Made by a program: the position numbers and the translations under genes | Assembly (NCBI GenBank): GCA_003117195.1 | Contig: BDSI01000027.1 | Location: 1,052,001 to 1,116,000 of the forward strand | From: Eudorina sp. 2006-703-Eu-15 | Lineage: Eukaryota; Chlorophyta; Chlorophyceae; Chlamydomonadales; Volvocaceae | Direction of reading: 5' to 3' | Length of the DNA: 64,000 nucleotides | Shown here: piece after piece, positions 22,601 to 34,032 of the stretch | Layout: each line of letters opens with the position of its first letter | How positions within the stretch are numbered: position 1 is the stretch's first letter | The notes under the pieces: generated by a model | What the model saw: only the letters and a program-made list of their open reading frames with translations | The model's database searches: none | What the model was told of the DNA's origin: nothing

Positions 22601-25600
22601 TGTCCTACACCCTCCCTTATCCTGATGTCCTCCCCCTCCCCCTCCCCCGCCCCCGCCCCCGCGCAGTCACGGTGCCGCCGTGGCTGCGGACGAGGAGGTG
22701 GTGAGCCTGGTCCAGAGCCTCAAGATGCACTCGAGGACGCTGCCCCGGGCTGCCCTGTGGCTGCAGATGCTGCAGCTGACCTCCCCCGTGCTGCCCCCGG
22801 ACGGCTGCTTCTACTACCTCGAGGTGCGGCATGTGGGGGGCCGCCCAGGAGGGGAAGGCGGGAGCCAACCCGCGGTGCGAAGTTGGTGTGGGGGGGGGCG
22901 CCATGTTATGGGTGCCGTGACGAGGGTTGGTGGGTGTGGACACCGACGTACCCATGTAATGCCCAGACGGTACACGGTCACCCGACCCCACCTGCGGTCT
23001 AGAGGCCTGGAGGCCTAGGCCCCGGATCCTCCCCTTCCCCCTCCGGTATCCCCCTCTCCATGCTCTCCTCCTGCGCTGCTCCAACCCCCCCCCCCCCACA
23101 CACACACACACACTCCACCCCCCGCCCCCCCCCCGCCAGGCGTTCCACGCGCTGGTCAACTCCACCAGCCGGTCCGCCCCCAACGTGTTCGACAAGCCCA
23201 CGGGCACCGTATGGATCACCCCCGCCCGCTGGAAGTCCATCCTCACCGGCCAGTTCATGCAGGTGTTCGACACGGAGCGGAAGGCCATGCTGCTCAAGCA
23301 GGTGCGGGGGGGGGGCGGCGGGCGGGGCACCTGACCTCCGTCCCCGGTGTTCCCCCGGTGGTCCCGCCCGCTCCCAACGGACCGTCCCCTTCTGGGTCAC
23401 CGGATCCTCGCTCCGGCAGTCGACGCGGTTCGTTATTGCCGGTGACAATTGGCGCAGTCCCCTCCTACGTGCGGTACCTCCCCTTCAAGCCCGGGTGCCT
23501 TCCCTTCCTGCTGTCCGCCGCCGTGACGTCTGTCGGACCCCCTCGCTGGGCCGCCCCTCCGGGTCCCCTCCGCTGCCCCTCCCTCCGCCCGGCAGGCCGC
23601 CACGGTCCGAGTGGACATGACCCGGGGCAACAAGACGTTCGGGATGTCGGATGTGGACTCCCTGATGGCGGTGGTCATGAGTGTGTGGCTGGCGCAGCGC
23701 CAGGTGGGTGTGTGTGTGTGTGGGGGGGGGGGGTAATGGGGAGGACAGGGGAGGGCGGGGCAGGGACGCCGCCGCAGGGGTGGGCCTTTGATTGCAGCCA
23801 ACCCCAGCGGTCGGGTCGCGTCTGGTGAGGGCACTGATATGTCCTTGTCCTGATGATCATTGATCAACGCTGTTACAGTGGACCCCGCGGTGTGTGCGGT
23901 GTGTGCGCTGAGAGGTGCCCGGCTGCCAGGGGCGTCGAGCTGCCTTATGGCCACAGCACACCATCGCCGTCAAATAAGTGTTGCTGTGTAGCCGCTAGGA
24001 GGATCAGCGCTTTTGTTCGGGTGACACCGCGGGGTGCTGTAGGGAACTGGGGATGGTAGTGAGGCCCACTGGGGATGGGGCGGGGGCGGACAGGAAGCAT
24101 CCCGTCCGTGGCCCGCCAAACTGGCGCGGTCGTCAAGACAGCCCGGCTGTCGCGCCTCGCCCTGCCCTGCCGACAATCCCGCTTGCCGTCCACACCCCTC
24201 CCCCTCCCTCTGCCAATTCCCACCAATTTCCTATACCCTCCCCCTCCCGGTTCCTCTCCCGGTACCTCTCCCCCTCCCCCTCCCGGTTCCTCTCCCAGGC
24301 CGCCCTGGTCGATCTGGCCTCATCCTGGACTGCTTTAGACCCCGTAGGGGGCGGTGTGCTGGCGATCAACATAGACGTCGACCAGCTCATCAAGATTGCG
24401 GGTGGGTGGGGGTGGCTGGGGGGTGGCTGGTTGCTGGGTGGCTGCATGTGGCCATGCTGCCGGCTGTGTCTGGCCGGGCGCGAGGGGAGGGGCGATCTTA
24501 GTGCGTCCTGTCAAGTGGTGTGGGAGAGGCTGGGGAACGTGGCGGCCTTCCTCCCGCCCTAACACTACCTTCAACCCCCGCATCCTCGCAGGACTCAACC
24601 CTCCTCGCACCTCGGCCAGATTGGCTGAGCCCCAATCCTTACCCCCACCTCACCTCCATTCGCCGGTGTTCCCTGACTGCGCTCGTCCTTTCTCCACCAC
24701 CCCCACCACACCTCAACCTCGAACACCCCACCCCACCCCGCCAAATATGACTACCATTTTCCTATACCCCACCCGGCCCCGCACCCCGCAGGCCACGCGC
24801 TGGGCCCGGGCGTGCTCCCCCACGACCGCGACGCCCACGTGGAGCTGTACTACAACACCGTACAGGCCGCCCGCGTGTCGCAGGCCGCCGCCCGCATCAA
24901 GTGGTCGGGTCTGACCACCTCGGCCCTGGCCAGCGCCCTGGCCGCCGCGGAGATGCTGCCCCCGCGCCCCTTGGCGCCCCCCGGCTCCGCGGGGGCGGCG
25001 CGCCTGTCCGCCGCGGCGGCGCTGTTCCTTCGGGTTGCCGACGCGGCCGTCGAGGAGATGCACGCGGCCGGGTCGTTCCGATCGAGCAAGTCCCTGGAGC
25101 TATTGGAGGTGATTCTGAAGCGGGTGCGCGTGGCGGTGGAGGAGGCGTGCACCCGGGAGCTGATCGGGCCGCCGCGTGGGGCGGCGGAGGAGGAGCGGCT
25201 GGTGGCGGCGGGCTGGGCGGCGTTGGAGGACGCGGCGCCGGCGCTGCTGGAGGCGCGGGCGGCGTTCCGGGCGCACGAGGCGGCGCAGCGGGAGGCGGCG
25301 GTGCGGGCGGCGGTGGAGGCTGTGGTGGCGGACAAGCACCGGGCCAGCGGCGAGGGCGACAAGGTGGGGCGCTCCTTGAGGAGCAGGTTCAGGCGGGGAA
25401 AGCCGGACAGTGGCCGGCCATGGCCGACGGACCGCTGGGTCAGGGGCAGGGCGCTGTAGGGGCAGATGAGGCAGCGCTGCGTCCTTAGGCCAGCCGCAGC
25501 TGCCGCCGCACACGAAAGGGGGGGGAGGTTGGGGTAACACCGTTTGCGAGCCCCAGGCGGGGCAGCCGTCTCTTCCTTGCTGGTACACGTTCTCCACCAC

Positions 25601-28600
25601 GCCCCAGACAGCTCAACTCTGTCGCCCACCGGCTGTCAGGCCACTTGCCCCCTCGCGCCGCCCCGTCCCACGCTCCCACTCCACACCTTCCCCCCCACAT
25701 CCCAGGCCGTCGACAGCCGGCGGCTGGGCACGGTCCGCAGCCGCAGCAGCCGCATCCAGCGCGGCCTGTCCAGCAGCCAGAGCGGCGAGGCACCCGCGCC
25801 CGGTGGCAGCCAGGACGGCACCCCCACGCGCTCCGCGGGACGCCACTCCAACAGCGGCGCCACTCCGCCCCCTCAAGGGTCGCTCTCCGGACAGGCCCGC
25901 GGCTCCTCGCGACTCGGCAGCGGCCGGCCCTCGAGCGGCCGCCGCTCCGGCGGCGGCGGGGCCCGCCCCGCGTCCGGCGTCGCGGCGCGGGACCTGCGGG
26001 CCGCTCTGGCCAGCGCGCGCGGGTCGGACGACGGCGCGGAGGAGCACAGCACCACCGTGGACGGCGGGGTGGCGCCGGAGCGGCTGCAGCTGCGCGGTCG
26101 GTCGCGGCTGCAGCTGCAGGTGTCGGGGGGGCTCGCGGTGCCGCCGCTGCCGCCGGTGGCGCTGCAGGACGGTGGCGGCGGAGGGGAGGCCGGGTCCGAG
26201 CCCGGCGCGGCGGCGGCGGCCGCGGCGGTGACCGCCGTGGTCGGCACGTTGGCGTTCGACCGCGAGTCGGATGCGGCCGACGCGGGCGTCGACGGCGGCT
26301 CCATGGTCCAACGGCTGGCGCAGCTACAAGAGCGGTACGTGCGACTGAGGTCGCGGCACGACGAGACGACGCGGGCGCTGCAGGCGGCCTACGCCGCCGC
26401 CGGCGGGGACGCGGCGGGCGCGGCGCTGCCGTCGCCGGAGGTAATGGCCGAGCTGGGCCCGGTGGCCAAGCTGCGGCTGGTCGCGGAGCTGTTGGCGGAG
26501 TTGCACCAGGAGTGCGAGCAGGGCGTGTGGCCGCATCTAGATAACACGGTGAGGGCAGCCATCGGCGGCGGCGCCAGCCGCCATGCCAGTCGGCCGGGCT
26601 CTGCGGCGGTGCCGCCGGGTACGCGGCTGACGGTGCGCGCGGTGCCGTCGCGGCTGTCACCCGCCGCGGTGGTGGCGGCGACGGGCTCCGCCCCCACTTC
26701 TGGCGGCGCCGGCGCGGACGCGGACGCGGCGGCGGCAGGAGGGGGCGGGGGTGCGGGCGGCGTGTTGGGGATGCAGGCGAGCACGGTGTCGAGCGTTATT
26801 CCGGCGGACGGGTTGGTGGTGGACGATGAGGCGCCGTACGGCGTCGCGGGCGTGGGGTTGGAGGGTCTGGAGGAGGGCGATGAGGAGGAGCAGCTGGACG
26901 GCGGCGGCGGGGCGGAGCCTCATCCGGCGGCGGTGGCGGAGGTGGCGGGGCGGCTGCATGCGCACGCGGGGCACGTGGGGCAGGTGATGGCGACGGCGGC
27001 GCTGGAGACGGCCGCGCTGGCGGCGGCGCTGGATGGGCTGGCGAGCTGGAGGTCGCCGCGCTCGCGCAACGGCAGCGCGCGGTGGCCCCCGGGCGGTGCC
27101 GCGGGCGGCGGTGGCGGCATCGTGTCCCACTCGGGCGAGGGCGTTGCGGGAATGATGTCCTCTTCGGGAGACGGCGGCGGTGGCTCCGCCGCATGGATGA
27201 CGCCAAGCGAGTACGGCATGAACCACGCCGCCCAGATTTACCACCGGGGCTCCTCCGCCCATCGGCTGCACTCCGCCGGACCTGTACCGCCGCTCGGTGG
27301 TTTCGGAGGCTACACCGAGTGGCTGGACCGACCCACCTCCGCGCCGCCCGGTGGCTACGGCGCCGTGGGTAGTGGCGGCGTCCCTGACGTCAGCAGCGGC
27401 GGCAGCGGGTCAAATCCGAGGATCAGCGGCGGCAGCGGCACCAGCGGCGGCGCCGGCGCGGGCGGCAGCCTGGCTGCCGCCGGCGAGCCGGCGCCGTCTG
27501 ACCCATGGGACGGTGTGCCCGTTGAGGCCGACCCGCGGGACACGGTGTATCTGGACGCGCTGCGCGCGCTGCACCTGGCGGCTGAGTCCCAGACGGCCAC
27601 GAGCGGGGACATGGGTCCGCTGGTGGCGGCGGTGCAGGAGGTGGTCCGGCTGCTGGGCGGGCAGCCGCAGATCTCGGGCGACGGGCAGGTGATCGAGTTC
27701 TTCCCGCGCAGGGTGCCCACAGGTGTGCGCGCGGAGGGGGTGGGCGGGTGGATGGATAGACGACGCAGCGCGTGCACCCATGCGGGGTGCGGGAGGGCGC
27801 ATCCGCATCCGGGCTGAGAGCCAGTAGCAGGCCCAGCTGGCAGCTGACAGCGCTGCAGCCAGGTAGGTGTCTGGGGGCCGGCACATGGCCCGATTGCCTT
27901 GCCGCCGGCGAGCTGAGGACATGGCAAGGGTGCAGCGCCCCTCTGTGCCGCTAGCCAATCGCCTTCCTGCGCGTGCAGCAGCTACCCCCCGCCTGCTGTC
28001 GCCTGGCCCTGCTGCCGCACACACGTCCATGACCGGCCGTACGGCGCCCTCTGCCGCCTTCCCCCTCCTCCTACCCTTCCCTCGCAGACTGGCGCCACCC
28101 GGTGCTCCGCAGCTCCCTGACGCGGCTCTACATCTTCGTGTGCGGCGCCCTGCTGCAGCAGCACGAGCGGGCCGCCCTGCTCCGGGAGGCCGCCGCAGAC
28201 CTGGAGCAGCGACACGCCACCCTGGCCCGCGCCGCGGCGGAGCTCAGCTGCAAGGTGGACGCGCTGCGCAGCCTGGAGGCCTCCCTGGCCGCCCAGCTGG
28301 CGTCCATGGCGGCCTGGGTGACCCACGGGTCTGTCCTGATGGACCGACTCGGCAACCTGGACACCGCCAACAGCGCCCTGCAGGCGCTCGTCGCGGCCGT
28401 GCGGCCGACGGAGTGCGCTCCGTCGCCGCTGTCGCTGGCGGCGCCGGCGCCGCCGGCGGGGCCGCCAGCGACGGCGACGTGCGCTCTGTCGCGCGGGTCT
28501 TCGACTAGGGGGCCGCCGTCGCCCTCCCGCTCCCGGCCGGCGTCCGTGCGAGGTCTGTCGATGCTGTCACGCAACTCCACCCTGACAACGTCAGCGGCCG

Positions 28601-31600
28601 CCCCCGCCGCCGCCGCCACCGGCAAGGCCGCCGCCAGTGCGCTGCCGTCGCCGACGCTCTTGGTGAGCGACCTGGCGGTGGCGGCGGCGGCGGCGTACGC
28701 TGTCGCCGCGACGGCGACGGCGTGCGCGGCTCCATCGCCGCCGCTGCCGCCGCCGCCGCCGCCCGCAGCAGGCGGCACGGACGGCAGCGCACCCGCTGCA
28801 GTGCCGACCGGCACCGTCCCGGCGCCCACCACGGCGTTGTCGACACCGCGGGGCGCGCCGCCGTCGCCGCCGTCACCAGCCGGCCGAGTGGCCGCCGCCG
28901 CGCGGTCACCGAGCAAGGTGGTGCTGCTGTCCTTGGAGGAGTGGGAGGACATGCGCGACGTTGTGAAGAGCCTTGGCGGGGCGCTGGCGCGGGTTCGTTC
29001 GGCTGTGAGGCGGCTGGGGCCGGTGGTGCGGGGGGCGGGGGCCCTGCCTGCGGCCGCGGCCACCGCAGACGTGCAGGTAAGCGGGCTCACCTCGTGCAGG
29101 GATCTGGTGCGGCTCTAGTACGAACCTAATGTCATCGCGGCCGGCGTCTGCATGCAGCCCTGATCCAGGGCCGACGCCCGTCCGCGACTGCCTGCTGCAT
29201 CAGTGTGTAGGAAGGGGCGCGCCGTGACAGTGAGTATGCAAAGCCGTAACCGTGCTGCGGAGCTGTTGTGATGGCCACCGCGACCTGACCTGAGCGGGAC
29301 GGCGCTGCTGCCTCCTCTGCTTGCACGACCCCCAGGCGCACGCAGCGGCGCCACCCGGCGAGCTGCCCTGCCCTGCGCCCCTCCTGCCCACCGGCGACCA
29401 CATCCTGGAGGTCCATGTGTGTGTGGCGCCGCCGGGACCGCCACAGACGGCCGCTGGGGCTCCGGCGACAGGGCAGCAGGCGAGCTTCGGCGGTGCAGAC
29501 GGCGGGACCGCATCCGCCACTATGCTTGCGGCCCCTGCCGCCGATTCAGCCACAGCTCCAGACGCAGCAGCAGCAGCACCCACAGAGGGCTCAGAACCGC
29601 GGGCCGTCGTCCGGCCGCAGACGTCTCACGGTGCCAGCACGACGGGCATACCGCCGACGGCGCTGCCTCAGGAGGAGGCCTCGCCCTCGACGGCGCCACC
29701 GCCGCCGCAGCAGCATCAGCTGGAGCAGCCGCCACAAGCCCAATCCAATCTTGTCGGAGGTCAATCGCCGACACAGCAAGCCGCACTGCAACCACAGCCG
29801 CAGCCGCGGCCTTCGGCCCTGCCGTTGCAGCCGCCGCAGCTGCAGGAGCCCCTCACTTTCATCGTCGAGCTGCCGCTGGCGTCAGCACCGCCGCCGGCAG
29901 CGCCAGCGACGGCGGCGGCCGACGGCCCGCCGGCTCCGCGCGTGACCCTGAGCACGGCCGCCACGGCCGCGGCGACGGCTGTGGCAGCGGCCGCTGCCGT
30001 GGGCGCCTCTGAGGGCCCCGCCGCAGCTCCGATCGGCAGCGGAACGCAGGACGAGGTGGGCGATGACGACAGCAGCGTCGGCAGCGGCAGTGACAGTGAC
30101 GAGGAAGCCAGCCCGCGCAGCCCCACGTCGCGGCTGCGGAGCGGTGATGCGGCGGCGCGGTGGGCGAGCGGCGGTGGCGATGCGGCGGCGGGCGGCAGAG
30201 GCGGCCTGCCGGAGGTTCCTCACGCGGGGACCCCGGCCGTCAGCCCGGAGGCCAGCGAGGCTGCGCTGCCGGCGCCCCCGGGGTTCTACATGCAGATGGC
30301 GCTGCGGAGGGCGCATGGGGTGAGTGAGGGTTCGGCGGCCGGGGCGGGGACGCTCACGGAACCGGTAGGAGGGCGTGGTTGACTGGTGACTGGTTGGGGG
30401 TGGAGGCGGACTGCGGCACGCCCCTAGCTTGCGCTCCGTGCCGTGCGCCCCGGCGGCTCATCGCGGGCCTGTCATCGCATCACGCTCGTGCAGCTCCGTC
30501 GGGGCTCGACGCCCTGCCCTGCTGCACGGTACTGCACCGCCGCGACGGCGGAACGGACGGCTTGGTGGTTGGTAGTTGGTACGGTCTGCGCCGGACGCCA
30601 CCTGCCCTGGCACCTTGTCGTGCCCTCCACCGGCCCCCCGTAGCGCGAGACGGGTGCCGGCACTGGCCTGCCCGCTTGACGTGCCCCCGCAGGTGCCGGG
30701 CAGCAGCGGCGCTGCTGGTGGCTCCAGCGGCGCAAAGCCGACCGACCTCAGCGCGCTGCCGCCGGGAGAGGCCCTGGTGCAGCTCAGCAACAGCCTGCTG
30801 CGCCGCTCCGCGATGTCCGCGGAGCGGAAGCACCGCCGCGGCGGCGGCGGCGGCGGCGGAACCGGCAGCAACTCGCAGCGCAACAGCGTGGCGGCCGCAT
30901 CCGCGTCCACGGCGGCGGCAGCGGCGGCGGCCCTGCTGGGCCCCGCGCCCGCGCATTACGAGCGTCGGCCTATGACGGCCCGAGCCTTCGTGGAGGGGGT
31001 CATGGCGCAGGCTCGGGAGGAGCAGATGCAGCGCCTGTACGGGTGGGTGCGGGTGCGGGTGCGGCGGGTGGGCAGCATCCAACCAGCGGGGCCTTGGCCG
31101 TGCTTCCGGCAGACGGGGAGTTTTCGGTACCCGCGAACACAGTCGGCACAAACCGGCAGTCGCGGCATGAATTCGTTGCCTTCGCAGCACGTCGGGGGTT
31201 AGGCTTTTGTCGCCGGGGGCTCTGCAGCCCTAAAGCCCAACCCCACCGCTGGCTCAGCCGCGGCCACATGCGGGGTGTGGAGGGGTGCTGCGCTCTTGTT
31301 GCAGGACCGCACACTGCAAACGCTGCGGCTCCGTTTGCCGCAACGCGCTGCCGCAACGCGCTTCATCGGCGCAGGTCCGCTGGCCCCATGCCTCGCGGCG
31401 GGCTGCCGGAGGTGGAGGGCATGGTCCGCATGGACGAGCACGAGGCGGCGGTCATTGAGGCGCGGGCCCTGGAGCTGGCAGGGCCCGACCCTCTTCCGGT
31501 CACCGCCCTGGAGGCCCTGATGTGGGAGCACCGGGAAGCCGCGGAGGCAGCCACCGAGGCCGCAACCAGCGCCGTTGCCGACGCGCTGTCAGCCGCCGCG

Positions 31601-32327
31601 GCCGCGGCGGGTGGGCCCGCCACGGCGGCGACGGTGCTGCCGGCGCCGTCGCTGCAGCAGCTCAAGTCGGGCGAGGTGATGGGACTAGGTGCAGGGCCGC
31701 GACAGCGCGGCGTGTCGTCGCCGCTGCAGCGGAGGCCTCGCTCGCCTCTGCGGCAGTCCTTTGGCCAGGTGGTGCCGGCGGATGGGGCCCGCCTGTCCGC
31801 AGGCGTAATGGGCACCCGGCTGGCCACGCTGCCGCCCATGGCGAGTATTGGCAGCGGCGGCGGACCCGGAGGCGATGCGGGGCTGGGAGCTCGCAGCGCT
31901 CATCTGGGGTACTATCCGGGACTGCAGGTGCGCAGAAGGGAGTGGTCACACCGAAAGGGCGAGCGGGAACCTTGAGACTCCAATTCCATCAAAGGCGATG
32001 GAGGGGCCGGGAAGGGTAGTCCTGCGGGTTGGGGGGCGCGGCGGGTCTGCTTTGCCCGCAGGTTGGGCGGAGATTTGGTTGGTCTCTCACTTTGACCGTA
32101 CGGCACATTGCTCGATCGGCGTGGGGCCGCCGGCCTGTGCTGCTTGCTTCTCGTTCCCATCGCCGCGTGCGCTACCGCGCTTGTGGACCTGTCCTCACCC
32201 CCCCCCGCAGGTGGACGCGGGAGGGCGAGTCCTGGACTGGCGGCTGCCGCTGCTGGTGCCCTCCGCGTCCAACCGGCAGCCCCTCCAAAGAAACATGCCA
32301 GCGGGCGAGCGAAGGGCGCCCCAGTAG
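16619..32327 (+). CDS. giant 22-exon coiled-coil and low-complexity protein, unrecognised
   Basis: Exons 16619-16735, 16920-17209, 17750-18077, 18430-18546, 18815-18934, 19367-19485, 19683-19879, 20257-20318, 20833-20980, 21352-21560, 21992-22179, 22667-22823, 23140-23301, 23596-23703, 24299-24401, 24792-25363, 25706-27722, 28088-29076, 29336-30319, 30693-31042, 31375-31927 and 32211-32327 sum to 8,007 bases, exactly 2,669 codons. Residues of about 285-430 form a strong coiled coil rich in Glu, Ala, Arg and Gln. Residues of about 430-810 look globular (for example WLRTMRENNVPLTPLIGGPL, GTVWITPARWKSILTGQF). A short helical segment (LLREAAADLEQRHATL) lies near residue 1,700. Most of residues 1,000-2,650 is Gly/Ala/Ser/Pro low complexity. 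The intron after 18934 has a GC donor. Introns are extreme C or G tracts. I recognise no family. A cytoskeletal or ciliary scaffold is possible but unsupported. Confidence 0.75.
21561..21674. repeat. (GTGGG)n minisatellite at an intron 5' end
   Basis: About 23 near-perfect copies of the 5-mer GTGGG begin at the splice donor after exon 21352-21560 of the giant gene. The G-rich strand is the transcribed-sense strand, so quadruplex formation in the pre-mRNA is possible. Every unit contains a GT that could act as a donor. Confidence 0.95.
23872..23890 (+). repeat. dispersed repeat terminus (GTTACAGTGGACCCCGCGG)
   Basis: Matches the outer end of the foldback element at 55278 with one substitution. 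It lies in the intron between exons 23596-23703 and 24299-24401 of the giant gene. Confidence 0.55.
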
Positions 32328-34032
32328 CACCCTCAGCTGCCCTCGCGCTCCCTCCGCCGCCACCCCTGACCTCAGTTTTCTTATGACGCCCTCCCACGCG
32401 GTCACAGCCGCGTTGAGACAGCTGCCGGAGCTGGCCAACACGTGTTGACGAAGGGCGGATATCGGTGCCGCGGGACGAAGGCGGCAGCGCGGCTGCCTGT
32501 GCATTCAGCCCACCCCGCAATCCTCGATTTGGGTGCTGTGTACATAAGCCCCACGTTCGGCGCGTCGCACCCAGGGCTGGATTTCCTCCCTAGCCATAGC
32601 CACGGGGTCCCTGGTGTAGAGCGTACGCAACTTGTGCATGCAACCGCCTTGCCGAAGGTGGTATGAACATCGGGCGGATTGCGGGGCAGATTGTCGTGTC
32701 GAGAATTTTGTTTGTTTGCTGCAATTCTGTGACCTGCCGGGACCTGCGTCCCACGTGATCACCATCCTAGGGAGTGCATTCACAAGACGAGAGGCGGAGA
32801 GGGAACGGCTCGACAGCTCCAGTGCAGCGCTTTGTTTCGCATCCCATGCATGATGACCGGGCTTTCGAAGCACTGACGAGTGACCAGGGCGGTCTGGAAT
32901 GGCTGGGCGTGGAGGGGTTGGGATAAATGAGAAGACGCTCAGCCTGGGATAATTGCTCGCGTCTCCCTTGCCCGCGTCGTGTATGCATTTTCTGTGGAAA
33001 GCGGGGTGCATTCATGCTAACAATCGTAATGACGGCGGGTCAGAATGCATTCTTCTGAGCGATTACTGGTGCGCAGTGCGGCGCAGGGGTCTTCATACTC
33101 TAAAACCCTTCCTTGCAACCTGTTCGTCACGCGTTTACGGCAGGTGAGGGACTAGGGTAAGAGCGTGAGGCGAAACGTGCCCTGGACCTCAAAACGAAAC
33201 ATCTGGGATGGCCGCGCTCGATCGACATGGATGCTGTGAGCAGGTGTGAGCTCGTGCTGGTGGGGTGAACCGCAACAACGGCCGCAGTGCACGCAACGTC
33301 CACGGCCTGGCTGCCGCCGATAACCTTATCAATGTCGTGTTATCCACAGTCTCGCATGCAAGCCTGCAAGATGGTCCGAGTCGCTGAATGCCACGTACAC
33401 ATACACGCCACGATTTTCACCCGCCCGTTACATGTCCGTACCGACGCCGTCCAAGACAGCACACAAGGCCTTCATCAATTGTTGTCAATATGTATTGAGA
33501 GAGGGGAAAGGATTGGATGATGCCATCTGACCCTAGACAGACGGCGTGCAGCAAAATCTTTGTCACCTAGCACTGTCCTAAATGTATACATAAAATCAAC
33601 GAGCACCTAAAATAGAATAAAAGTATGCAACCGCGTGTTCAAGCTAAGCAGCTGTGTACTTGGATCAAAGCTTCAAAGGGACCACCTCACCACCATGTGA
33701 CGTGGGGCATGTGAATCCCTACGTACAATAACGGACAGCCCTGGTCTTTCTATCAGCAAAATTACTGTCTCTCCTTGCTTGCAGTGTCAACGTTTCTGCA
33801 TATTTTTTTCACTGAAAGCCCTAGGATGCACGCGCCGCCTATCCATCGACAAGAAATCAAATATTTACAAGCGCTGCAGTTCTTCGCTGACACAACATGC
33901 TGTGAATATTTTTAGGGCAATATGAGGGCCTTCAGGGCCCGTGGCTCGTAGGGCCATCTGGATACGTGTGCAGCCACATGCAACACGTCCGTGCCTTTTG
34001 TTAAACATTTCATCAGCTTGACTGCAATTGTG
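32328..34032. other. intergenic region, 3' of the giant gene and 5' of the NIT2-like gene
   Basis: It is lower in GC and no exon-like frame with biased codon use was seen. It should hold the 3' untranslated region of the giant gene and the promoter of the NIT2-like gene. I could not identify specific control sites. Confidence 0.4.

Noticed and set aside
25485..26660. 391-codon minus-strand Arg/Pro/Ala frame
   Set aside because: Antisense shadow of exon 25706-27722; composition is what GC-rich antisense sequence gives.
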